Below, in pieces: positions 34,267 to 41,958 of a stretch of DNA of 44,612 nucleotides. How positions within the stretch are numbered: the stretch's first letter is position 1; each line of letters starts with the position of its first letter. The notes beneath the pieces are model-generated. The model did not search any database, had not been told where the DNA came from, and was given only the letters and a program-made list of their open reading frames with translations. The position numbers and the translations under genes were made by a program. Source of the DNA: DSWT01 sp035415725 (GTDB lineage: Bacteria > Chloroflexota > Anaerolineae > B4-G1 > SLSP01); contig DAOOGN010000023.1 in the NCBI GenBank assembly GCA_035415725.1, positions 1 to 44,612 of the forward strand, written 5' to 3'.

Positions 34267-34292
34267 AAGGGGTTAGGCTAACCTGACCCCTT
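34267..34292 (+). terminator. Hairpin after the pspA-like gene
   Basis: AAGGGGTTAGG (34267-34277) and CCTGACCCCTT (34282-34292) pair over 11 positions with one T-G wobble, 19 bases past the stop. Only TTTG follows, so termination is probably partial, reducing transcription into the module's later genes. Confidence 0.6.
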
Positions 34293-34321
34293 TGCCTGTC
34301 AACCGATCAAGGACGAAGGAG

Positions 34322-34356
34322 AACGGAATGCGTCTCCATCTTGATCACATTCCGTT
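34322..34356. repeat. 9-bp inverted repeat upstream of the binding-protein gene
   Basis: AACGGAATG (34322-34330) and CATTCCGTT (34348-34356) are exact inverted copies with a 17-base loop, 37 bases upstream of the next start codon. It could be an operator or an mRNA hairpin. Confidence 0.5.
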
Positions 34357-34392
34357 TAGTTCGTCGAGAATGGGGGAGGCATAAAAAACGGC

Positions 34393-35655
34393 ATGAAACG
34401 CACGCGTTGGATTTTTGTGGGAATTTTGGTCGTCGTGGCCTTGATTATCGGCGTGGCGATCGTGGTACAGCGCAGTGGCAACGATGGGAATACACCCGAT
34501 ACGGAGCTTGTCCTGGAACAGCCGGAAACTATTACGGTGCGGGTGCTGACCGCCTTGCCGGTTGAACCCTGGGTGCGCAGTGCGGCGGAGACCTACAACG
34601 CTACCCAGCCTACGTTGGACGGCGTCCCCATCCAGGTGGAAATCATCCCCATGGACGGGTTGACCGCCCTGGGGCGTTGGGACCGCAACGATTTTGGCGC
34701 GTTGGGCGCCGATGCCGATGTGGCCAATTTGACCGCGGCCGAGAAAGCGGCCCTGGCAAGCTTCCCGACCGTCTGGATTCCTGATAGCCGCTATCTCGTC
34801 GAACTGGCGAATGCCTCGTACAAAGAGCGGCTGGGGCGCGACGTTTTCCTGACCGACGGCGAATACCGCGCGCGGCCGATTGCCATCAGCCTCTTCACCT
34901 GGGGCATCTACGAGAGCCGGGCCAACGTGTTGACCAGCCGGTTTGGCGACATCACCTGGAACGCCATCCACGATGCGGCGGTGGCGAAGGGGGGATGGCC
35001 GGAACTGGGAGGCGATCCCGCGTGGGGCTTCTTCAAACTGGTAGTGCCCAATCCTAACAAGAACGCCGGTGGTCTGGCGGCGATGGTCGCTGCTGCCGGT
35101 GAGTATTACGGGCGCACCGACATCAGCGTGGCGGATCTCACCGAACCGCAGTTCCAGACGTGGCTCAAGGAATTGATGGGTTCCGTCACCGACTTCAGCA
35201 GTGCCAGCGCCTATACTGCTGAAGACTTTGCGCTCTTCGGCTATAGCGTCGGCGACGGCGGGCAGCTTCTCGAAAGCGACCTGTTGCAGAACATGCAGGG
35301 TATCCTCACCCGCTGGGATGATCCACTCAAGATTTATTACCCCCGCTACGTGACCTGGTTCGAGTTTCCTTACACGATTTGGGTGGGGCCGGAAACCAGC
35401 GCGCTGGAGAAAAACGCGGCGTTGGCCTTCCAACGCTTCTTGCTGGGCGAGGAGCAGCAGAAAGCGGCCCTGGCCTATGGCCTGCGCCCGACCAATCCCA
35501 ACGTCTCCCTGGATGCCACGCCGGAGAGCCTCTTTGTGAAATGGAAGGACCGGGGTGTAGAAATGGTCGTCCCGCGCAGTGATGCCATGCGCAATCCCGA
35601 CCGTGAGGTGCTCTTGGCCCTGCTACGCTGGTTCGAATTGAATGTGGCGAATTAA
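34393..35655 (+). CDS. Membrane-anchored extracellular substrate-binding-like protein
   Basis: A 420-residue protein. A single hydrophobic helix (residues ~6-26) without a lipobox or clear signal-peptidase site acts as an N-terminal anchor; the rest is an exported domain of the bacterial substrate-binding type (VRVLTALPVEPWVRSAAETYNATQP near the start, and the late segment NAALAFQRFLLGEEQQKAALAYGLRP typical of the C-terminal lobe). No transporter permease is encoded nearby. The protein next to it repeats this domain and adds a VWA domain, so the two are probably paralogous partners. ATG at 34393 has GGGGGAGG 12 bases upstream. Ligand unknown. Confidence 0.85.
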   Translation: MKRTRWIFVGILVVVALIIGVAIVVQRSGNDGNTPDTELVLEQPETITVRVLTALPVEPWVRSAAETYNATQPTLDGVPIQVEIIPMDGLTALGRWDRNDFGALGADADVANLTAAEKAALASFPTVWIPDSRYLVELANASYKERLGRDVFLTDGEYRARPIAISLFTWGIYESRANVLTSRFGDITWNAIHDAAVAKGGWPELGGDPAWGFFKLVVPNPNKNAGGLAAMVAAAGEYYGRTDISVADLTEPQFQTWLKELMGSVTDFSSASAYTAEDFALFGYSVGDGGQLLESDLLQNMQGILTRWDDPLKIYYPRYVTWFEFPYTIWVGPETSALEKNAALAFQRFLLGEEQQKAALAYGLRPTNPNVSLDATPESLFVKWKDRGVEMVVPRSDAMRNPDREVLLALLRWFELNVAN

Positions 35656-35667
35656 GGCGGCTACCCG

Positions 35668-37416
35668 ATGAGCAACGAATTGAGCACCAAACAACGAAAA
35701 AGTTTGATAATTGGTGTTGTGGGGATCATCGTTGTATGCGCGTGCGCGATCGTGGCTGCGTGGGCCGGGAAGTCTGCCTGGAGCACTCTCTTTGAGACGG
35801 AAGGCAACGGCACTCCCACGGGACAGAACGCCACCACGGCAGAACTGATCGTGGCGGTTTCCCCTGGAATGGCGTCGACGCTCACCCAACTGGCCGAACA
35901 GTTTAACGCCAACGCCTACAAAACCCCCGACGGCTCATTGATGTCGGTGCACACGCTGACTGTTGTGCCGGAGAAAATGGTCGAGCAAAGTCTGGCGAAC
36001 CCGCCCTTTCAGGCGCTTGCGCCGGATAGCAGTTTGTGGTTGAATCAGTTGGATCGCCGTTGGGTGGCCGCGCATAGCTCAGATGAAGAAACCAGCCTTA
36101 TCCCCATCGGCAACCGGCGATTCGGCGACCCCGTGCGCTACGCCACCAGCCCCGTCGTCATCGCTGCGTGGGAAAGTGTGGCGCGTGAACTGGGGTGGCC
36201 CGACCGCGTCGTCGGTTGGAGGGACATCCAGCAGAAGGCCACCACCGATACAACGTTCAAGTGGAACCATCCGAGTACCGGACATGCCAGTGGCTTGTTG
36301 GCGACGCTGGCCGAATTCTACGCCGGCGCCGGTCTGACCCGTGGCCTGACCCCCGAAGCGGCCACCGCCCAAACCACGCTAGATTATGTCCGCGCCGTGG
36401 AAGGGACGGTGCGCTTCTACGGCGAGGGCGAGGATGTGATCGTACAGCGGCTGGCAGCGGAAGGGCGCAACTTCCTCGACGCTTTCGTTGCCCAGGAGCA
36501 GGTCGTCATCGCGTGGAACCAAACGCAGTCCGGCGAACGCCTCGTCGCTCTGTATCCGGCAGAAGGGACGCTCTGGGCCGACCATCCTCTCGCGCTGTTA
36601 GAGTTGGGCGCGTCCGATGAGACGCCGCTCACCGCCAACCAACGCCGCACGTATCAGACATTTGTGACGTTCCTCACCTCGCCGGACGTGCAACGCCAAC
36701 TTTTGGCGGCGGGGTATCGGCCGGCCAACCTGGATATTCGGCTGGATGAGGCTGGCAGTCCCTTCGCCGGCAGCACGGCCGCCGATTGGCGCCAGCCGCA
36801 GACCACCCTGCAAATCCCTGCCGCGAGTGTGGTGGAAGTCGTACAGAATGTCTGGTGGTACACCAAGCGTCCCACCAACGTTTACCTGGTCGTCGATACT
36901 AGCGGCAGTATGGAGGAAAGCGACAAGATCGACCTGACGCGCGTGGCGTTGCGCTCTTTCGTAGAGCAGATACGAGGGGACCGCGATCAGGTGGGCCTGA
37001 TCGCCTTTGCCAGTGAGGTCAACACGCTGCGCTCGCTCCAGCCGCTAGACGACGCCGGGCGTGCGGATTTGAACCGCGCCATCGATCAACTGCGGGCCAC
37101 AGGCAACACCGCCCTCATTGACGGGGTGTGGGAAGCGTACACCGAACTGACGTTGCGCGGCAACCCGGAGGCCATCAACGCCATCGTCGTGATGACCGAC
37201 GGGCAGGAGAACAATAGCCGCCACTCGTTCGCGGAACTGCAACAGCGCCTCCGGCAGGAGCACGGAACGTCGGTGGTGATCTTCACGATTGCCTTTGGCG
37301 GCGACGCCGACGAGAAATTGTTGCGTTCGATGGCCGAGGTCGGCGGCGGGCAATTCCGCCGCGCGCAAGAAACGGACATCGAAGAACTGTACAAGATCAT
37401 CTCGACGTATTTCTAA
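35668..37416 (+). CDS. Anchored substrate-binding domain fused to a VWA domain
   Basis: A 582-residue protein: N-terminal membrane anchor (~12-34), a substrate-binding-like domain (~55-355, with the same late motif YQTFVTFLTSPDVQRQLLAAGYRP as its neighbour), a linker, and a C-terminal von Willebrand A domain (~400-582). The VWA metal site is complete: DTSGSM (410-415), Thr481 in the GNTALIDG loop, and Asp511 in MTDGQENN. VWA domains bind protein ligands through the bound metal, so this protein could couple a bound solute to a protein partner outside the membrane. It starts 12 bases after the upstream stop, consistent with one operon. Confidence 0.9.
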   Translation: MSNELSTKQRKSLIIGVVGIIVVCACAIVAAWAGKSAWSTLFETEGNGTPTGQNATTAELIVAVSPGMASTLTQLAEQFNANAYKTPDGSLMSVHTLTVVPEKMVEQSLANPPFQALAPDSSLWLNQLDRRWVAAHSSDEETSLIPIGNRRFGDPVRYATSPVVIAAWESVARELGWPDRVVGWRDIQQKATTDTTFKWNHPSTGHASGLLATLAEFYAGAGLTRGLTPEAATAQTTLDYVRAVEGTVRFYGEGEDVIVQRLAAEGRNFLDAFVAQEQVVIAWNQTQSGERLVALYPAEGTLWADHPLALLELGASDETPLTANQRRTYQTFVTFLTSPDVQRQLLAAGYRPANLDIRLDEAGSPFAGSTAADWRQPQTTLQIPAASVVEVVQNVWWYTKRPTNVYLVVDTSGSMEESDKIDLTRVALRSFVEQIRGDRDQVGLIAFASEVNTLRSLQPLDDAGRADLNRAIDQLRATGNTALIDGVWEAYTELTLRGNPEAINAIVVMTDGQENNSRHSFAELQQRLRQEHGTSVVIFTIAFGGDADEKLLRSMAEVGGGQFRRAQETDIEELYKIISTYF

Positions 37417-37426
37417 ATTTAAAATT

Positions 37427-37491
37427 GCAAATGGCAAATTGAAAAGCACCAATGCAGGCTCATGAATGTCCCTTTACGTTTTGCCATTTGC
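37427..37491. repeat. Inverted repeat pair between the VWA gene and the coiled-coil gene
   Basis: GCAAATGGCAAA (37427-37438) and TTTGCCATTTGC (37480-37491) are exact inverted copies 41 bases apart. The pair spans the possible early start codon at 37462, which is why the later ATG at 37519 is preferred. It fits a small dispersed repeat inserted in the operon. Confidence 0.7.
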
Positions 37492-37518
37492 TATTCGTCC
37501 TTAGCCATGGGATTGCTT

Positions 37519-38340
37519 ATGTCCGACACTCGCTCTAGCGTTGAAAAGAAAGCGCGACGCGCCGTTGTCCAGTACGCTTTTTTCCGTTGGGAAAATGCGG
37601 TCATCATCGGCGTGGTGTTGTTACTGACGTTCTTCATGCCCCAACCTTTTGGGTGGTGGCCGCTGTGGGGCTGGCCGGCGTTGGGGGGGCTGGCCGTGCT
37701 GGCGATAGTCATTTCCAGCCTCACCGACGTTGAGACCACCACGAAAGTGCAGCTTGATACATTCCAGGAACGTTTTGATCCGCGCAAGGTGCTGGATCCC
37801 CAACTGCGCCAGGAAGTTGAAACCAGTCTGGAGTATCAGCGTCGCATCGAAGCATATATCCGCAAGCAACGCGCCGGCGTGTTGCGGGATCGCCTGCACG
37901 ACACCGCCGGGCAAATTGCCGAATGGGTCGGTCACGTCTATCAACTCGCCTTGCGCCTGGATGCTTATCGTCACGATTCACTCCTGGCGCAGGAACGCAT
38001 GGCCGTTCCCAAGGAATTAGAGGCGCTGACGGCGCGGCGTAACCTTGAGACCAAGCCGGAAGTGAAAAAGCAGTTGGATGCGGTCATCGAGAGCAAGCAC
38101 AAACAGTGGGAATCTTTGAGCGCGTTGCACAGCCGTATGGAACAGGCCGAACTGCAACTGGAGCAGAGCAACACGGCGCTGGCAACGATATACAGCCAGG
38201 TGCAATTGATCAGCGCGCAAGATATTGAAAGCGGGCGTTCAGACCGTCTACGCCAGGATATTCAGGATCAGATCGCGCGGCTTAACGACCTGGTCAGCAG
38301 CATCAACGAGGTCTACGACTACCAGGGAACTGGATGCTGA
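37519..38340 (+). CDS. Membrane protein with C-terminal coiled coil, unknown function
   Basis: I do not recognise this 273-residue protein. After a basic N-terminus there are two membrane helices (~24-44 and ~50-70), then about 200 residues of charged, helical, coiled-coil-like sequence (for example KKQLDAVIESKHKQWESLSALHSRMEQAELQLEQS). The long cytoplasmic coiled coil resembles PspA-like architecture in character though not in sequence and could contact the PspA-like protein of the same module. ATG at 37519 is chosen because GGGA lies just upstream and the earlier ATGs fall in a repeat. Its stop is 28 bases before the next gene. Confidence 0.75.
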   Translation: MSDTRSSVEKKARRAVVQYAFFRWENAVIIGVVLLLTFFMPQPFGWWPLWGWPALGGLAVLAIVISSLTDVETTTKVQLDTFQERFDPRKVLDPQLRQEVETSLEYQRRIEAYIRKQRAGVLRDRLHDTAGQIAEWVGHVYQLALRLDAYRHDSLLAQERMAVPKELEALTARRNLETKPEVKKQLDAVIESKHKQWESLSALHSRMEQAELQLEQSNTALATIYSQVQLISAQDIESGRSDRLRQDIQDQIARLNDLVSSINEVYDYQGTGC

Positions 38341-38368
38341 AAGTCATTCGGGAGGAGATTCCACAGCT

Positions 38369-39508
38369 ATGATGAAACGTTTCATGCTCGTACTGCTCGT
38401 TGTTTTGGTTCTGGCGGGATGCGGGGGAGGCTCCCGGCAACCGACGAAAGGGGACGTGATAGTCTACGTGGCCGTGCCGCTCAGTGGCTTCCAGGCCAAC
38501 GGGGGACAAACTGTTTTGGGCGGCGTCCGTCTGGCGGCGGAGGAGATCAACCGCAGCGGCGGGTTGTTGGGCTACCGTGTGGTGGTTCGTCCTCTGGATG
38601 ATGAATCGGACAACGATGTCGCCGTCTCGCAGGTCGCCCAAATTCAGGCCGCGCTCGACAAAGGTGAACGGGTCATTGCCGTCATCGGGCATTTGAACAG
38701 CGGGCAGACGCTGGCGGCGATGGAGCTGTACAAGGACCTGCCGCTGATCGTCATCACCCCGACGGCTTCGGAGCAGAGCCTGAGTCAGAAAGGGTACACG
38801 AATTTCTTCCGCGTCAACGCCAGCGATGATGTGCAGGCCGCCGTGGATGCGCGTTTTCTGACAGAATACCTCAAAGCGACGCGGATCGCCGTAGTTTTCA
38901 ACAATACCGAATACGGGAAAGGACTGGCCGCCTCCTTGATCAAGGAGTTGGAGGCTCGCGGTGCGCAAGCCAGCGCCAGGATTGAGGTGGAAGAAGGCCA
39001 GAGACAGTATGCCGCCGAAGTCGCGCAGATTCAGGCGGCCAATCCCGACGCCATCTTCTACGCCGGTTACGAAATCGAAGCGCCGTTTTTGCGCTATGAA
39101 CTGGTCAAGGCCGGGGTCACGGCGCCGCTGTTAGGCAGTGATGGCGTCTTCCTGGCGGCCACCATCGACGACTCGGACGGGACCGCCGAAGGGATGTACG
39201 TGAGCGCCTTCGCGCCCAGCCCGCGTTACGTCGCCGACGCGAAGTGGTTTGAGGCCTACCAGGTCGTCGAATATCGCAACCCGGACACGTACTCGGTCAA
39301 CGGTTATGTGGCGATGCAGGTGTTGGCCGAAGGTGTGCGCAAGGCCAATGGGTTCGGCGCGGCTCAAATCGCCGACGCCCTGCGTGGCGAGGCCGTGTCC
39401 ACCTTGCTCAACAGTCTGCGTTATAAAGCCAACGGCGACCTGACCGATCCGCAGATTTGGATTTATCAGGTTGTGAACGGCGAATTCCAGCAAGTGGATT
39501 GGAAATAG
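38369..39508 (+). CDS. Lipoprotein receptor, Leu/Ile/Val-binding type (Peripla_BP_6)
   Basis: A 379-residue lipoprotein. The signal peptide MMKRFMLVLLVVLVLAGC has the lipobox LAGC, with lipidated Cys18. The mature part is a two-lobed type I binding protein: VAVPLSGFQANGGQTVLGGVRLAAEEINRSGG, VIGHLNSGQTLAAMELY, LIVITPTASEQSL and FFRVNASDDVQAAVDA are the family landmarks of amino-acid (LivJ-like) receptors. No Liv permease or ATPase is encoded here. With the two preceding binding-type proteins it makes three putative ligand receptors in one operon. ATG at 38369 has GGGAGGAG upstream. The operon ends at a strong terminator 19 bases later. Confidence 0.92.
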   Translation: MMKRFMLVLLVVLVLAGCGGGSRQPTKGDVIVYVAVPLSGFQANGGQTVLGGVRLAAEEINRSGGLLGYRVVVRPLDDESDNDVAVSQVAQIQAALDKGERVIAVIGHLNSGQTLAAMELYKDLPLIVITPTASEQSLSQKGYTNFFRVNASDDVQAAVDARFLTEYLKATRIAVVFNNTEYGKGLAASLIKELEARGAQASARIEVEEGQRQYAAEVAQIQAANPDAIFYAGYEIEAPFLRYELVKAGVTAPLLGSDGVFLAATIDDSDGTAEGMYVSAFAPSPRYVADAKWFEAYQVVEYRNPDTYSVNGYVAMQVLAEGVRKANGFGAAQIADALRGEAVSTLLNSLRYKANGDLTDPQIWIYQVVNGEFQQVDWK

Positions 39509-39527
39509 AATTCCGCGCGGAAAGAAA

Positions 39528-39555
39528 AACGGGGCCTGGAACGGCCCCGTTTTTT
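39528..39555. terminator. Strong bidirectional rho-independent terminator
   Basis: ACGGGGCC (39529-39536) and GGCCCCGT (39543-39550) form an 8-bp stem with a 6-base loop. A T-run follows on the plus strand, and AAAA precedes the stem, giving a T-run on the minus strand. It ends the plus-strand module and could serve the convergent peptide-permease operon. Confidence 0.9.
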
Positions 39556-39618
39556 CGTGCCTGACGCCGCGATGGATCGCCCGTCACTCTCCAGCCGCCC
39601 TTGCCCGGTTGCGGATAC

Positions 39619-40624
39619 TTACAGCACCCGTTCCGGCTTGCTGAGGCTCAGGTGAGGGTCCAGCGCGTCGCGCAGTCCATCCCCTAGCAAATTGAAGGCC
39701 AGTACGGTCAGCATAATTGCCAAACCGGGATAGAAAACCAGGTGCGGCGCAGTGAAAACCTGATTGCGTTCTGAACCGAGCATGGAGCCCCATTCCGGAG
39801 TGGGGGGTTGCGCCCCCAAACCCAGGAAGGAAAGCGAGGCGGCCTCGAGGATCGCGCCGGCAATGCCGAGGGTGCCCTGAACGATGAGGGGGGAGAGGGC
39901 ATTGGGCAATATGCGCACGAATAGAATCCGCGCGGGGCTGGCGCCCAGCGCACGCGAGGCTTCCACGAAAGTCTGCTCTTTGAGGGAGAGAACGCTGGCG
40001 CGCACCACGCGCGCATAGACCGGAATGTTGACGATGGCGATGGCTAACAGGGAATTTTGCAGCCCGCGCCCTAACACGTTGACAATCGCAATAGCCAGCA
40101 GCAGGGAGGGAAAGGCCATCAAGACATCCATGAAGCGCATTACCACATTGTCGATCCAGCCGCCGGCGTAGCCGCAAATCGCGCCCAGAACGGTCCCCAC
40201 GACAATCGCAAAACCGATGGTGGTAAATCCGATGAAGAGCGAGACGCGCGTGCCGTAAAGCACCCGGCTAAATTGGTCCCGTACATTGCCGTCGATGCCC
40301 ATCCAATGCTGCGGCTGGTCGGCAGGGCAGCCGAGCAGGTGAATGCACGGTGCGGCGCGCTTCTCGATGTTCTCAACGCCGATCAAGACCTTCTCGGGGT
40401 CATAGGGCGCGAGTACAGGGGCAAAAATAGCGATGAAAATGAGCATACCCAGGATCACCATGCCGATAATCGCGGACCGCTGTCTGAAAATACGGCGCAG
40501 CATCAGCCGCCACAGACTGTTCGCCCGATAGTCTTGGAAGCTGCTGTTCAGAGCTTCCGCTTCTGCCGGCGTATATTCTTGGGGTGGCTTTTTAGGGGGG
40601 GGGCTCTTCGAGTGTGGTTGACAT
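39619..40624 (-). CDS. dppC: DppC-type oligopeptide permease with N-terminal frameshift in a C9 tract
   Basis: The inner-membrane permease of a peptide ABC transporter. From 40503 the frame encodes 294 residues with membrane helices and the transporter signature region EASRALGASPARILFVRILPN (EAA loop). The normal N-terminal cytoplasmic segment is present upstream but in another frame. It starts at ATG 40624 (MSTTLEEPPP) with a good ribosome-binding site overlapping the DppB stop. A run of nine C (40595-40603 on the minus strand) then puts a TAA in frame. Eight C would restore a continuous 334-residue protein through PKKPPQEYTPAEAEALN and SLWRLMLRRIF. It is either a homopolymer error in the sequence, a slippage (phase-variable) site, or a mutation. 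The permease probably pairs with DppB upstream. Confidence 0.85.
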
Positions 40625-40639
40625 TAATCATTCGCCTCG

Positions 40640-41719
40640 TCAGTCGAGTTTGATCCGTGGATCGATGAACACGTAAGAAATATCCACCAGCAGATTCATG
40701 CCCACGTAGCCGATGGCGATGACCAGCGTAAAAGCCTGGACAATGGGATAATCGCGCGCGGTAATGGCCTCAAACAGCATCCGCCCCACACCGGCCAGGC
40801 CGAAGATCGTTTCGGTGAGCACCGCACCGGCGAAGATCGTCCCCAGTTCCAGACCGATGACGGTGCAAATGGGCAGGAGGGCATTGCGGAAGGCGTGTTT
40901 GAGCACCACTCTCGGTTTGGGCAACCCTTTGGCGCGCGCTGTGCGGATGTAGTCCAGCTCCAAAACCTCGAGCATACTCGAGCGGGTCATCCGCGCGATA
41001 ATGGACATGGGAATAGTGCTGAGCGCCACCGCGGGGAGGAGCAAATGTTTGATGACATCCCCCAGGACGTGCCAGTCAAACGTGATGATGGAATTCACAA
41101 TATACATGTTGGAGATGAATTCGTAGAAGTGATAGCGCGCTGATTCGGGTTGGAGCGTGAGGTGGTAAACTTCGTAAAAAGGAATGGCCGTCATACCGGC
41201 AGTGAGACGTCCCGATGGCGGCAGCCACAGGGGGGTACCTTTGAGCACGAGAGCAAACACGTAGGCCAACATGAGTCCCAGCCAGTAGACGGGCATCGAT
41301 ACGCCGATGTTAGCGATGACCATAGTGATCACATCGACAAAGGAGTTGCTGTACACGGCGGAAATAATCCCCAGCGGTATACCGATCAACGTCGCCAGGA
41401 CAATCGCAATGAAACCTAATTCAATCGTCATCGGCAGCCGCTCGATGAGGATGGTGCTGACCGGGCGGCTGTAGCGGATCGAGTTGCCGAAATCGCCTTT
41501 GAGCACGTCCCGCATATAGATGCCGAGTTGGACGGAAATCGGTTTGTCCAGGCCATGTTCGTGGGTGAAACGGGCGCACACCTCTGCCGTCGCTTTTTCG
41601 CCCAACATCGCTTTGCACGGATCGCCCGGAATCAACCGCGCCAGTACAAACGTCACCACGAGAATGCCGAATAAGACCGGGATGGACAATAAAAGTCTAC
41701 GGACGATATAATGAAACAT
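40640..41719 (-). CDS. dppB: DppB-type oligopeptide permease
   Basis: A 359-residue permease with six membrane helices and the opening MFHYIVRRLLLSIPVLFGILVVTFVLARLIPGDP typical of DppB/OppB. The EAA-type loop lies around EVLELDYIRTARAKGLPKPRVV. Residues ~165-215 hold an extra hydrophilic segment (with LPPSGRLTAGM and YHLTLQPES) that is longer than in the E. coli protein. It forms the translocation pore with DppC for peptides or related solutes delivered by the binding protein. ATG at 41719 is preferred to a GTG three bases earlier. No ATPase genes of this transporter follow in the window. Confidence 0.93.
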   Translation of the reverse strand: MFHYIVRRLLLSIPVLFGILVVTFVLARLIPGDPCKAMLGEKATAEVCARFTHEHGLDKPISVQLGIYMRDVLKGDFGNSIRYSRPVSTILIERLPMTIELGFIAIVLATLIGIPLGIISAVYSNSFVDVITMVIANIGVSMPVYWLGLMLAYVFALVLKGTPLWLPPSGRLTAGMTAIPFYEVYHLTLQPESARYHFYEFISNMYIVNSIITFDWHVLGDVIKHLLLPAVALSTIPMSIIARMTRSSMLEVLELDYIRTARAKGLPKPRVVLKHAFRNALLPICTVIGLELGTIFAGAVLTETIFGLAGVGRMLFEAITARDYPIVQAFTLVIAIGYVGMNLLVDISYVFIDPRIKLD

Positions 41720-41759
41720 CACGACAACCTATCGAATATGAACTTTCATATAAGGCATA

Positions 41760-41795
41760 AAACGTGAAACGTGAGCAACCTCACGTTTCACGTTT
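41760..41795. repeat. 16-bp-arm palindrome between the binding-protein and DppB genes
   Basis: AAACGTGAAACGTGAG (41760-41775) and its exact reverse complement (41780-41795) are separated by CAAC. The arms themselves repeat AACGTGA. With the hairpin at 41911-41932 it could stabilise the upstream binding-protein mRNA, as REP sequences do between malE and malF. Confidence 0.75.
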
Positions 41796-41803
41796 GTCAC
41801 TAT

Positions 41804-41916
41804 CCAGGCCAGTCAACCTGGCGAAGTCATTTAGTCCCTATACCAGCTTGTGTGCGGATTTTAGTATACAAAGCGCTCTGGGGTGACGAGATATTTTCTA
41901 TGCGCCTATCCCCCCT
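41804..41916 (-). repeat. Structured repeat element, copy B
   Basis: Copy B of the element at 32050-32165. Stem 1 is CCAGG/CCTGG (41804-41808/41817-41821), with AGTC kept in its loop. Stem 2 is TATAC/GTATA (41839-41843/41864-41868), followed by the shared TGACGAGATATT (41884-41895) and the C-rich end. It lies just 3' of the peptide-binding protein gene on the minus strand. Confidence 0.6.
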
Positions 41917-41932
41917 TCTCCAGGGAAGGGGG
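41911..41932. terminator. GC-rich hairpin after the binding-protein gene
   Basis: CCCCCTTC (41911-41918) and GAAGGGGG (41925-41932) pair perfectly around TCCAGG, 27 bases past the stop of the permuted binding protein. No T-run follows on the minus strand, so it is more likely a 3' mRNA stabiliser or attenuator than a full terminator. Confidence 0.5.
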
Positions 41933-41958
41933 ACTTTGGCTTGAGGGGGAAACGTAGC

